Notes: generated by a model from the sequence alone, not told the origin. 17,744 nt of DNA from an uncultured Muribaculaceae bacterium (GCA_910584735.1 CAJUBM010000062.1:1-17744); one strand, 5' to 3'; shown: positions 7,329 to 15,040, numbered from the stretch's first letter. A program made the numbers and translations.

Positions 7329-9269
7329 TCACCGTACTGATATTTTTGAGACATTATCCCCTGCCTTCACGATATATACCCCTTCTCCCAGTGTGAAATC
7401 GGCGGTTGTTGTGCAAAGTGACGATGCGGCCAGACGTCCGTCGGTTGAATAAACCATTATGTCGGCAATAGTGTCGAGCGTGATGGTTACGTTATTCCCT
7501 TCAGACGAGATTCTGAAAGAGTTATCCGCCTCGGTGGTATCAAGTGCCGAACCTTCTTTGACGAGTTTTATGCTTAGCCATGGTGCATCGCCAAGGCGGA
7601 GTGTCAGGCTCTCGGTATAAGGGTCGAATCCCTCTTTGGTTACTCTCAGGGTATAGGGGGCATCGTTGACCTCGCGCAGTTCTATCGTAAACTTGCCGGA
7701 TGAATCGGTGGTAATGGCTTTCACCTCGGTGCTGCCATATAGAAGGGTTACATCGGCATCGGCGACATCGTTGTATTTCTCATCGCTCACACGTCCCGAG
7801 ATAACAACCTTGTTCATGCGCATGGATATGGTCTGGAATTCCGGGCTTGTCGCAGAGTCGATTGTAACATCTTGGGATACGGGTAGATACCCGTCAGCGG
7901 TAATATTTAATGTGTATGTGCCGTCGGCGGGTAGGTTGTCTTCCTTGTCGAAAAGGAAGCGGAATTCGCCGGAGGCATCGGTATATGCGCTTTCGATTGT
8001 CTGATCGCCTTTCTTGAGAACTACGGTAGCCTGTACGATCGGAGTGCCGTCGTTATATTCTTTTACAATGCCCTGTATCACTATTGCAGGCTGCATGTCT
8101 ATCATCACCTCTATGGTTTTCCCCATCTCAGGTGTCTGTATGGTCTTACGGCATCCTATGTAGCCGTCAGCTTCTGCCTGTATCTCGTAGGTTGCTCCGG
8201 CATCTACGGATGACAGCGTGAAAGTGAATCCCGACCAGGAGGAGGATTTTATTGTCGTCTTCTCTATGCTCCCGTTTTTCCAAAGGGTTACCGAGGCGCC
8301 ATCTATGACTTCCTCTGTCACGGCGTTCCTTACATTGCCGGAGATTGTGGCTACCTCGACCTTCATGGCGAACACCACTTCTATTACCGATACTCCGTCC
8401 TTGAGGTTGACCTCTTTGGAGGCCTTGTTGAAACCGGCGCACTCGCAGGTCATCTCATATGTTCCGTTCAGGGCCATCCCTTCGATTCTGAGGGTGTAGC
8501 CGCCTCCATCGCCTGATGTGGTTTGGCCGAGGACTGTAGTGCCATCAGTGTCAAGGAGTTTGATTACCGCCCCTTTGATTTTGGTTTTATAGCTGTCATA
8601 GTCCTGGACGGAGCCGTTTATGACAGTTTCTTTCGAGGCTGTAGGATCCTTTTCCAGTGCGACTTCCACTGTTTTGGAATTTTCTCCCTCAGCTATTGTG
8701 AATGTCGTGGTCTTTGTGATGTACTTTTCTTTCGATACCTTAACTGTGTATTCCGAGCCATATTCCGGGGTGTCGATGGTTACATTGGCAGTTCCGCTCC
8801 AGCTTGTGTCATCGGTTCCGATGACTACAGTGCCTAACGATACCTGCACGTCGGCATAGGTAACCTCATTGCCACTCTCGGAATCGGTGACGGACACATA
8901 TAATTCGCATGGTTTGGAAACGGGGGCGGATGATTCCATTGAGAAATCGAATTCTGTGTTCTCAAATCCCCACTGGGTCTTTATTACGAACACATCGTTC
9001 AGTGGTTTGTAGCCTTCGGCGGTGATAGACATCTTGCATGTCCCCGAGATATTGGTCCCGAATTCCATGGTATAGCTCCCGGATGCATCGGCTGTGGCCC
9101 GGCCTATTTCCACATCGTTCTGTGTAGCTACGAGTTGTGCGCCGCCAACCCCTTTCCATTGGCTTTCGGCGTCACGGACCATTCCGTATATCTCAGTTGC
9201 CGCCTGGGCAGAGAATGTGCCGGCGAGTATAGTCAGGAATGTGACTATTGCAGATAGTTTTCTTCTCAT
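7329..9269 (-). CDS. Secreted protein of six tandem carboxypeptidase-regulatory-like (Ig-fold) modules
   Basis: A 646-aa secreted protein. Residues 1 to about 24 form a signal peptide (MRRKLSAIVTFLTILAG, then AQAA). Six modules of about 80-95 residues follow, between residues 24 and about 570. Each opens with a strand such as ATISGNVRN, VVISGRVSD or IVIQGIVKE, has a middle A.V.L strand and a G.F.I/Y turn, and ends with YTLxIxADGY or a similar stretch. This is the carboxypeptidase-regulatory-like/CNA-B Ig fold used by Bacteroidetes as stalks and binding modules. The tail, about 575-646 (IMVYSTDGRL, GVYIVKAGDN, KISVR), is a type IX secretion-like sorting domain. No enzyme domain is present. The gene is bounded by terminators on both sides and is probably monocistronic. 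Module type is well supported; ligand unknown. Confidence 0.85.
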   Translation of the reverse strand: MRRKLSAIVTFLTILAGTFSAQAATEIYGMVRDAESQWKGVGGAQLVATQNDVEIGRATADASGSYTMEFGTNISGTCKMSITAEGYKPLNDVFVIKTQWGFENTEFDFSMESSAPVSKPCELYVSVTDSESGNEVTYADVQVSLGTVVIGTDDTSWSGTANVTIDTPEYGSEYTVKVSKEKYITKTTTFTIAEGENSKTVEVALEKDPTASKETVINGSVQDYDSYKTKIKGAVIKLLDTDGTTVLGQTTSGDGGGYTLRIEGMALNGTYEMTCECAGFNKASKEVNLKDGVSVIEVVFAMKVEVATISGNVRNAVTEEVIDGASVTLWKNGSIEKTTIKSSSWSGFTFTLSSVDAGATYEIQAEADGYIGCRKTIQTPEMGKTIEVMIDMQPAIVIQGIVKEYNDGTPIVQATVVLKKGDQTIESAYTDASGEFRFLFDKEDNLPADGTYTLNITADGYLPVSQDVTIDSATSPEFQTISMRMNKVVISGRVSDEKYNDVADADVTLLYGSTEVKAITTDSSGKFTIELREVNDAPYTLRVTKEGFDPYTESLTLRLGDAPWLSIKLVKEGSALDTTEADNSFRISSEGNNVTITLDTIADIMVYSTDGRLAASSLCTTTADFTLGEGVYIVKAGDNVSKISVR

Positions 9270-9396
9270 ATCGAGTGTTTGTTTTAATGTGAGTCAGCAG
9301 CGGCTGACGTGATACTTGGATTTTGAGAGGTTAGTTCAAAGATCTTAGCTCTCGGAGATTGCAACGACCCTAAGTTACTAATCAGATTGTCCGATA

Positions 9397-9426
9397 CAAA
9401 AATAGACGGGTCTACAAAAGGACTAT
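9397..9426 (-). promoter_or_regulatory. Weak candidate promoter of the 646-aa surface protein gene
   Basis: On the minus strand a good -7 element, TATTTTTG (9397-9404), lies 127 bases before the gene, but no TTTG sits 19-21 bases upstream. Where the -33 box should be there is instead a near copy of the element found before the operon promoter (TACA, AA, AGGA at 9413-9422). An activator-dependent promoter would fit. The rest of 9270-9537 holds only the regulator gene's terminator. Confidence 0.3.
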
Positions 9427-9452
9427 AATACTTATCCGCACATCATATAAAA

Positions 9453-9488
9453 GCGATACATGCGGGATTACAATCCCGCATGTATCGC
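9453..9488 (-). terminator. Intrinsic terminator of the regulator gene
   Basis: A perfect 17-bp inverted repeat (arms 9453-9469 and 9472-9488, core ATGCGGGATT) folds into a hairpin with a very small loop. On the minus strand it is followed by TTTTATAT. It lies 50 bases downstream of the stop at 9538. Confidence 0.85.
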
Positions 9489-9537
9489 CTCGATTTCTCT
9501 AATCTGCAATATGTTATGCCGTAAATCTAAAAATCAT

Positions 9538-11268
9538 CTATCTATATTTATTCAGGAACTCCTGAAGTGATGTTTTCTCTCCCGTGAGGCCGAATTTGTT
9601 TCGTAGACGCGTCCTTGCCATCTTTATGGCATCGGTGCTTTGACGCGTTATATCTGCAATCTGCTTGGTGGACATGTTCATCGAGACGAACACACATATG
9701 CGGCTCTCGTTGGGAGTGAGATTGGGATAGTCTTTCATCAGGGCGTTATATAGATCGCTCTCCAGTCCGGGGGCATAGCTGCCTATTTCTTCAACCGTGC
9801 GTTCATCGGCGGACTCATCCAACAGCTTTACGATTTCTTTTAGCTGGGGTACAAGTTTGGATGCCCTGTTTTTCAGAATCATGCTGTTCAATTGGGTAAT
9901 GACATCTTTTAAGATTGTGTCCTTACGCAGGCTGCTGATTTGCTCGATGTTTGTAAGGATTTTTATGCGTTTATCCACCTTGGCCTCTATCTGCCTTGTT
10001 GCCTTGCGGCGCAGTATAAGATAGGCCGCTGTCACTAAGATGATTAATATTACAAGTAGCACACCTCCCCATAAGAGCAGGGCTCGTTTTGCCTCAGCCT
10101 TATTGGCTGCGGCCTCCTCGGCTATGGAATTGCGGTTGTAAAGATGGAAAAGACGTTTAAGAGAGTCCTCCTTTTTGATGCTGTCGGAGAGCGCCTTGTG
10201 CATACGAAGGTATTTGTAGGCATGGTTTGTGTCGCCTATGGCGTCATATAGGTGTGCCAATGTGCCGTACATGTTTATGAGCGAGCCGGGAAATTCCCCC
10301 TCCGAATATGTCTGTACCCCGTTTTCAAGCCATGTTATAGCCTGTGGGATACTGTCGAGATTCATGTACATCTGTGCCATAATCTGTGCCCGGTGGCCGC
10401 GTTGCAGCAAGGTCCCTTCAATGGAATCGGCTCTGTTTACCCATTTGCGTGTCTCGTCGTAATTTCCAAGCGACACATTTATTCCGGCCATATTGAGATA
10501 CAGCGTTGCCAGGGTGATTGAGTCGCCGTTGTTGCGGGCCTTTCTTGCCGCCTCTTCCATCAGAACGAGTCCTTTGCGTTTCTCTTCGTCGGTGCGGAAG
10601 CTGAAAGTCCCCATATTTCCTAATCCTTCGATACTCTCATCGTTATCATGACTCTTCTTTGCCAGATTTACGCTCTGTTGGAAATAGCGTTCTGACAGTT
10701 CGAGTTCGGAGGCCATATAGAAAATCATCCCCATAAGCTTGTTGTACTCTATCATTGCCTCTGTATCTGACGCGTCTATAATCTGTAAGGCCTCGTATGC
10801 TTTCTCATATGCCGAATCGATGTCGAGTTTTCTGGTGTAAAGACGGGCCGTGCGCAGATATTCGCCTGAAAGTTTCTTATGTAGTCTGAGTTTCTTGTAA
10901 ATCCGGCCCGAGGCAAGGCTGTGGGCCAGTGCGGTGGAATATGCGTATTTTTCTTTTTCGTAATATTTAGCAAGGTAAGAGTGTATATCGGCAATGGCTT
11001 CGACCGGTGTCTCGGAATCAAGTTTCTCCAAAAATATCTCGCCATATTTCACGGCTTTCAGGGGGTCGGACTCGCATGTCTCCTCATAAAGGTCATAGAT
11101 AATCATATCGGCTCCCTTCACCGATTCGAGATTCTTCCTATAGGCGGTCTCCCCGGCGAGGCAATGCATTGACACTATGAAAAAAACTGCCATAGGCAAT
11201 AGCTTTATTCTCCGGCTCGTCAGACGTGATATGTTTAAGTGGAATCGTGTTGTCATTAAAAGATCCAT
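9538..11268 (-). CDS. Membrane TPR sensor/regulator with C-terminal LuxR-like helix-turn-helix
   Basis: A 576-aa transmembrane transcription regulator of a type common in Bacteroidetes. A hydrophobic N-terminal segment (PMAVFFIVSMHCLAG, near 25-39) is a signal peptide or anchor; Met5 is an alternative start. Residues about 45-375 are helical TPR-like repeats, presumably periplasmic (for example AYEKAYEALQ, YRYFQQS-like and YKYLRMHKAL units). A membrane span lies at about 397-420 (LLLWGGVLLVILIILV). A cytoplasmic helical linker follows, then a LuxR/GerE-like HTH at about 517-565 (LTPNESRICVF, STKQIADI, TDAIKMARTRLRNK). No kinase or receiver domain is present, so signalling must pass directly from the TPR part to the HTH. 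Its target is not shown; a shared upstream element suggests itself and the adjacent secreted-protein genes. It has its own promoter and terminator. Confidence 0.88.
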   Translation of the reverse strand: MDLLMTTRFHLNISRLTSRRIKLLPMAVFFIVSMHCLAGETAYRKNLESVKGADMIIYDLYEETCESDPLKAVKYGEIFLEKLDSETPVEAIADIHSYLAKYYEKEKYAYSTALAHSLASGRIYKKLRLHKKLSGEYLRTARLYTRKLDIDSAYEKAYEALQIIDASDTEAMIEYNKLMGMIFYMASELELSERYFQQSVNLAKKSHDNDESIEGLGNMGTFSFRTDEEKRKGLVLMEEAARKARNNGDSITLATLYLNMAGINVSLGNYDETRKWVNRADSIEGTLLQRGHRAQIMAQMYMNLDSIPQAITWLENGVQTYSEGEFPGSLINMYGTLAHLYDAIGDTNHAYKYLRMHKALSDSIKKEDSLKRLFHLYNRNSIAEEAAANKAEAKRALLLWGGVLLVILIILVTAAYLILRRKATRQIEAKVDKRIKILTNIEQISSLRKDTILKDVITQLNSMILKNRASKLVPQLKEIVKLLDESADERTVEEIGSYAPGLESDLYNALMKDYPNLTPNESRICVFVSMNMSTKQIADITRQSTDAIKMARTRLRNKFGLTGEKTSLQEFLNKYR

Positions 11269-11402
11269 TGCACACAGGATTATGGTATAAATTTAAATAG
11301 GGATAAAGTGCAGAACTATATCTTATTGCAAAGATACGAATAAGTCGAATACAAAACTAAACTTGTTTAAGTTTTGTTGAGCGTGAGTATCTAAGACGTA
11401 GT

Positions 11403-11452
11403 CAAAGATAGCAATTATAAGTAACTGTTCAAAACTATTTATACAAACAGGT
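11403..11452 (-). promoter_or_regulatory. Promoter of the regulator gene, with upstream element
   Basis: On the minus strand, TTTG (11430-11433), a 19-base spacer and TATCTTTG (11403-11410) make a consensus Bacteroidetes promoter, giving a leader of about 128 bases. Just upstream is TACAAACAGGT (11442-11452), the TACAnnnAGGT element also found before the four-gene operon. Another TATCTTTG at 11329-11336 has a TTTG only 15 bases away and is a weaker alternative. Confidence 0.65.
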
Positions 11453-11554
11453 CTGATTGTTTCAATATAAATAGGATGTATGGGGCCATATGAAAATTAT
11501 GGGATGGCCTGAACATTTTATTATATTGGGATGTTATAAGCAAAGATAAGTATT

Positions 11555-11588
11555 AAGGGGGGATACTGATATACAGTTACCACCCCTT
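11555..11588 (+). promoter_or_regulatory. Imperfect dyad upstream of rubrerythrin
   Basis: AAGGGGGG, AT, ACTG on the left can pair with CAGT, TA, CC, A, CCCCTT on the right, around an ATATA centre, ending 37 bases before the rubrerythrin start. It could be a 5' leader hairpin or a repressor operator. I found no consensus promoter for this gene in 11269-11625; that 357-base gap otherwise holds only the minus-strand promoter. Confidence 0.35.
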
Positions 11589-11625
11589 TCCCGTACGAAA
11601 CATCTAAACATCTAAAAATAACTAT

Positions 11626-12210
11626 ATGGATAAGAAGTCTATAAAGGGGACACGCACCGAGCAGAACCTGCTTAAGGGTTTTGCCGGGGAGTCGCAGGCC
11701 CGTAACCGCTATACTATTTTTGCCGAGGTAGCCCGTGAGGAGGGTTATGAACAGATTGCGGCAATCTTCATGGAGACTGCCGAACAGGAGTTCACCCATG
11801 CCAAACGTTTCTTCTCTATGCTTGACGAGGGCTTCCTTGAAATTACTGCTACCTATCCCGCCGGCCCGGTAGGCAACACTGAGCGCAACCTTATGGAGGC
11901 TGCTGCCGGAGAGCACGAGGAGTGGTCCGATATGTATGTGGAATTCGCCCGCGTGGCCCGTGAGGAGGGTTTCAATTCAATCGGTGCCCTGTTTGACGGA
12001 ATCGCCAAGGTGGAGCAGGGACATGAGGCCCGTTATCTGGCACTGTTGGAGCGTGTGAAGAGCGGCACGGTGTTCACCTCGGAGGAGGCGACCACACAGT
12101 GGCAATGCCGTTATTGTGGATATATCCACACCGGTAAGAGCGCACCTAAGGCATGCCCTGTATGCCTTAAGCCGCAGGGGTTCTTCCAGCGCCGACAGGA
12201 AAATTATTGA
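11626..12210 (+). CDS. rbr: Rubrerythrin
   Basis: A 194-aa cytoplasmic peroxide-reducing protein of anaerobes: the di-iron site reduces hydrogen peroxide with electrons passed through its own rubredoxin centre. The N-terminal four-helix ferritin-like domain carries all expected ligands: E22, E55 and H58 (ExxH), E96 and E99, then E130 and H133 (ExxH). The C-terminal rubredoxin domain has CxxC pairs C161/C164 and C177/C180. Length and spacing match classical rubrerythrins. The start follows an AT-rich leader with no Shine-Dalgarno sequence, normal for this phylum. It appears monocistronic, converging on tRNA-Leu with a shared hairpin between. Its expected role is oxidative stress defence. Confidence 0.97.
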   Translation: MDKKSIKGTRTEQNLLKGFAGESQARNRYTIFAEVAREEGYEQIAAIFMETAEQEFTHAKRFFSMLDEGFLEITATYPAGPVGNTERNLMEAAAGEHEEWSDMYVEFARVAREEGFNSIGALFDGIAKVEQGHEARYLALLERVKSGTVFTSEEATTQWQCRYCGYIHTGKSAPKACPVCLKPQGFFQRRQENY

Positions 12211-12266
12211 CCAGTTTTTGAAACATAGGGGGTGGGGTTCGTCAACGCGCCCCTTCCCCGAAACTG

Positions 12267-12302
12267 AACATCGCCGCTCCCCGTAAAGGGAGCGGCGATG
12301 TT
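12267..12302. terminator. Bidirectional hairpin terminator between rubrerythrin and tRNA-Leu
   Basis: A perfect 15-bp inverted repeat (AACATCGCCGCTCCC at 12267-12281, complement at 12288-12302) with loop CGTAAA lies between the two convergent genes. It is 56 bases after the rubrerythrin stop and 20 bases beyond the tRNA 3' end. Neither side has a strong T-run, so its efficiency is uncertain. Confidence 0.65.
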
Positions 12303-12322
12303 GCTGTCAAACAAACAAGAGG

Positions 12323-12406
12323 TAGCCGAAGTGGGACTCGAACCCACACAGCCTTAATGGCCAAGGGATTTTAAGTCCCTCGTGTCTACCATTCCACCAT
12401 TCGGCC
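12323..12406 (-). tRNA. tRNA-Leu (anticodon UAA)
   Basis: An 84-base class II tRNA. The acceptor stem pairs GGCCGAA (5') with TTCGGCT (3'), with one G-U at the first pair. The anticodon stem AGGGA/TCCCT encloses loop CTTAAAA, anticodon UAA at 12371-12373. The long variable arm typical of Leu follows, then the T-arm GTGGG TTCGAGT CCCAC. The discriminator is A, and CCA is not fully encoded. Confidence 0.96.
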
Positions 12407-12416
12407 GACCTTTGAC

Positions 12417-12435
12417 GGGAAGCGTGATGCTTCCC
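12417..12435 (-). other. Small hairpin in the tRNA-Leu precursor leader
   Basis: A 7-bp perfect inverted repeat (GGGAAGC and GCTTCCC, loop of 5 bases) lies between the tRNA promoter and the tRNA 5' end, 10 bases upstream of the mature end. It has no T-run, so it is not a convincing terminator for the GTPase operon. It may help 5' processing. Confidence 0.35.
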
Positions 12436-12444
12436 AATCGGATG

Positions 12445-12476
12445 CAAAATTAATGCTTTTCCCGTTTATCCGCAAA
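12445..12476 (-). promoter_or_regulatory. Promoter of tRNA-Leu
   Basis: On the minus strand, TTTG (12473-12476), a 20-base spacer and TAATTTTG (12445-12452) match the Bacteroidetes promoter consensus. Transcription would begin near 12438, about 30 bases before the mature tRNA. Confidence 0.7.
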
Positions 12477-12550
12477 TTTTTCTTGGCTGCCAGGCATGCC
12501 GGATTCAAAATTCCGGGTGTTTCGCCTTTTATCTACGGGTATTTCGTCTT

Positions 12551-13798
12551 TTATCTATTGGTGTCGTTGGCGGCGAGGCATGCGTCCAGCAGGGCGCTGA
12601 TGCGGTCGCGGTTCATATTGCGGCCTATGAGCACAAGCTTTATCATGCGGTCGCCATAAACCGGGTCCCAGTCGCGCAAGAATGACGGATCCTCCCTCTT
12701 GAGAATCTCCAAATCCTCTGGCGGCGCCGTGGCATACCACTGCCCGGCCTGTGTTATCTTTTTCTGACGTCCGGCCTGTTCGAAAAGAACTGACATGTCG
12801 CGGTTGTTGGAGAAGTATATAACTCCTTTGCAGCGTATCACCTCTTCGGGCCACTCCCGGGCAAGCATACGGTCGAATTTCTCGAAATCGAACGGGGCTC
12901 GCCGGTAATATGTCATTGTGCCTATACCGTATTCCTCGGCCTCACCTCCGGCGCAGTGGGTGCATCCGCAACCATCGTGATGGTGGTGTTCATGCTCCTC
13001 GTTATGATTATGGTGGTGATGATGGTCTTCGCGGGCTCGTGATTCTTCTTCGGGAGACATGGCGGCATCAATTCCCCGTACCCATCCGGCCTGGGAGGCA
13101 ACCTTTTCGAAGCGGAACATGTGGGTGTTGATAATCCGATGTAACGGCATCTCGGCATAGTTGCAGGGAATAATCTCAGCGCCGGGATTCAGAGCCGCGA
13201 CGACATTGGCAACTTCCTTTAACTCCGCGAGTGATACTTCCGATGCCTTATTCAAAAGCACTATGTTGCAGAACTCTATCTGCTCTATAACGAGCCGTTC
13301 CAAATCCTCTTCCCCTATGTCGGAACGCGTCAGGGAGGTGCCGCAACCGAACTCGTCGCGCATACGCAGCGTGTCTACCACGGTTACTATGGCGTCCAGA
13401 CGCGGTATGCCGTATCGGGTGGCAACGCTGTCCATAGCGGCCATGGAGCATATGGTGCGGGCAATCGGGGCCGGTTCGCATATGCCGGATGCTTCGATAA
13501 CGATATAGTCGAAGCGCCCCATGCGCAGGATGCCCTCGATTTGTTCCACAAGGTCCATGCGCAACGTGCAACATATGCATCCGTTCTGGAGTGCTACCAG
13601 CGATTCATCTTTCTTTCCGACAACGCCGCCACGCTCGATAAGGTCGGCATCAATATTGATTTCACCGATATCATTGACTATCACCGCGAACCGTATGCCG
13701 TCGCTGTTCTGCAATATGCGGTTGAGCAACGTTGTCTTGCCGCTGCCGAGATAGCCTGTTAGCAGCAGTACGGGTGTCTGTTTTATGTCTTCAAACAT
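12551..13798 (-). CDS. COG0523 (CobW/ZNG1-like) G3E GTPase metallochaperone with His/Cys-rich segment
   Basis: A 415-aa cytoplasmic P-loop GTPase of the COG0523 metal-insertion family. The start at 13798 (MFEDIKQTPVLLLTG) is 10 bases after the upstream stop and places the Walker A near the N terminus, as usual. The frame also allows Met at 13858, but that overlaps the upstream gene by 50 bases. Walker A GYLGSGKTT is at 15-23, the family metal motif CICC at 74-77 (C74, C76, C77), and the guanine-specificity motif NKAS in LLNKAS. A metal-binding loop at 259-282 contains a dozen His (H259-263, H265, H269, H271-274, H281) and Cys277, 279 and 282. The C-terminal CobW_C domain begins near 290-300. 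The family delivers zinc, cobalt or other metals to client enzymes; the metal here is not determined, though zinc is the commonest guess for such loops. Confidence 0.92.
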   Translation of the reverse strand: MFEDIKQTPVLLLTGYLGSGKTTLLNRILQNSDGIRFAVIVNDIGEINIDADLIERGGVVGKKDESLVALQNGCICCTLRMDLVEQIEGILRMGRFDYIVIEASGICEPAPIARTICSMAAMDSVATRYGIPRLDAIVTVVDTLRMRDEFGCGTSLTRSDIGEEDLERLVIEQIEFCNIVLLNKASEVSLAELKEVANVVAALNPGAEIIPCNYAEMPLHRIINTHMFRFEKVASQAGWVRGIDAAMSPEEESRAREDHHHHHNHNEEHEHHHHDGCGCTHCAGGEAEEYGIGTMTYYRRAPFDFEKFDRMLAREWPEEVIRCKGVIYFSNNRDMSVLFEQAGRQKKITQAGQWYATAPPEDLEILKREDPSFLRDWDPVYGDRMIKLVLIGRNMNRDRISALLDACLAANDTNR

Positions 13799-13808
13799 AT
13801 GTGTGGCG

Positions 13809-15011
13809 TCATTTGAAATTCTCAGCCTGGTGGCGTATGGCGTTGAAGATGCGGGCATCTACATCGGACATGGCTTTACCTCTGCGGGCCATCATACGTG
13901 AGGCAATGTCAAAGAATTTCTCCATAGGCACATCGGTGAATCCGGCGGCGCCACCCTCTTGAAAGGAGGCGATGAAGTTGCGGGGGAAGCCCGACCCGTG
14001 TATGTTCACGCCTACACCGGCCACGGTGGCGGTATTGAACATGGTGTTTATTCCGGCCTTGGAATGGTCCCCCATAATCAGGCCGCAGAATTGCAGCCCC
14101 GTGCGCAGGAAACGGCGCGCCGGATAGTTCCAAAGCTTTATCTCCGTATAGTCGTTTTTAAGGTTGGAGGCCACGCATCCGGCTCCGAGGTTGCACCACT
14201 CGCCGATTACGGCGTTTCCGAGGAACCCGTCATGAGCCTTGTTCGAGAAGCCGAACATTACCACGTTGTTAAGCTCACCCCCGACCTTGCACCACGGGCC
14301 TATGGATGTTGCCGGATAGATGCGCGTCCCCATGTTTACGGTGGCATGCTCGCAAAGGACGATGGGGCCGCGAAGGCACGAACCCTCCATAACCTCCACA
14401 TCGCGCCCTATGTATATCGGGCCGTGTGAGGCGTTCAGCACCACACCCTCCACTACGGCGCCACTCTCTATAAATATAAGCTCGGGCGAACCTATCACGG
14501 TGTTGCTGTGATGTGTCGGCTGCCCCTCGCGGTCTGCCGTGAGGCGTGGGAAATCGGCTTCAATCTGGGCGCCGTTGAAGCGGAATATATCGTAGAGGTG
14601 GCGTATGGCGACAACCTCGCCGGCATATTCCGTTCCCGGAACTTCCTCACCGGCAAGTATGTTTTGAAGAAATGCCTTCCCGCCACGGGCCGCGATTATG
14701 AAGCGCTCGCCGTGCATGTCCTTTCCAAACAGGGCGCTTCCTTCATCAAGGGCGTTCACCGCTTCGGCCAAGGCTTGGTCTGCGACCACGTTGGAGGCGA
14801 TGAAGACGTTATCGGCCTCAATTTTTGCGGGATATTTCTCGGCAAGGTACTCGGCAGTGTGATAGGAGTATTCCCCCGGTATGAAAGCCTTCCATTTGGC
14901 CCGGAGGGTGTCGGCTCCTAAAAGGAAGTCGGCCACGGGTCGCGTATAGGACAGCGGTAGTAGCTCGTTGTGTATAGCGGGAATGTCGAAAAGTATTATG
15001 TTCTTAGCCAT
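13809..15011 (-). CDS. GlmU-like sugar nucleotidyltransferase with left-handed beta-helix
   Basis: A 400-aa protein of the Bacteroidetes 'GlmU family' (NTP_transf_4 type). The N terminus (MAKNIILFDIP, LLPLSYTRPVADFLLG) is a nucleotidyltransferase-like fold. It lacks the classical LxAGxGTRM signature of true GlmU, so it should not be equated with the peptidoglycan enzyme. Residues about 190-345 are hexapeptide repeats of a left-handed beta-helix (VIGSPELIFIESGAVVEG, IYIGRDVEVMEGS, AVIGEWCNLGAG), typical of acyl or acetyl transfer. A substrate cannot be assigned, but a nucleotide-sugar or cell-envelope precursor is likely. It is the first gene of a two-gene operon with the metallochaperone, from a good promoter at 15041-15071, divergent to dnaX. 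Confidence 0.88.
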   Translation of the reverse strand: MAKNIILFDIPAIHNELLPLSYTRPVADFLLGADTLRAKWKAFIPGEYSYHTAEYLAEKYPAKIEADNVFIASNVVADQALAEAVNALDEGSALFGKDMHGERFIIAARGGKAFLQNILAGEEVPGTEYAGEVVAIRHLYDIFRFNGAQIEADFPRLTADREGQPTHHSNTVIGSPELIFIESGAVVEGVVLNASHGPIYIGRDVEVMEGSCLRGPIVLCEHATVNMGTRIYPATSIGPWCKVGGELNNVVMFGFSNKAHDGFLGNAVIGEWCNLGAGCVASNLKNDYTEIKLWNYPARRFLRTGLQFCGLIMGDHSKAGINTMFNTATVAGVGVNIHGSGFPRNFIASFQEGGAAGFTDVPMEKFFDIASRMMARRGKAMSDVDARIFNAIRHQAENFK

Positions 15012-15040
15012 TATTATTTCGATGATGTGAAATTAATTAG

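Noticed and set aside
11521..11916. 131-codon minus-strand frame overlapping rubrerythrin
   Set aside because: It is antisense to a highly conserved gene and has no domain or initiation signal of its own.
12499..12516. CCGGA/TCCGG hairpin downstream of the metallochaperone as terminator
   Set aside because: The stem is only 5 bp with no following T-run on the minus strand; too weak to annotate.
12976..13024. CAT/CAC-rich tract as a DNA repeat or microsatellite
   Set aside because: It is coding sequence for the His-rich metal-binding loop with mixed codons, not a uniform repeat.
13799..13858. 20-residue N-terminal extension of the metallochaperone
   Set aside because: It would overlap the end of the GlmU-like gene and move the P-loop away from its usual place near the N terminus.
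13959..14429. 156-codon plus-strand frame inside the GlmU-like gene
   Set aside because: It is antisense shadow coding within hexapeptide repeats, with no independent support.
13809..15011. Calling the 400-aa transferase true GlmU
   Set aside because: The LxAGxGTRM signature is missing and the N terminus fits the separate Bacteroidetes GlmU-like family.
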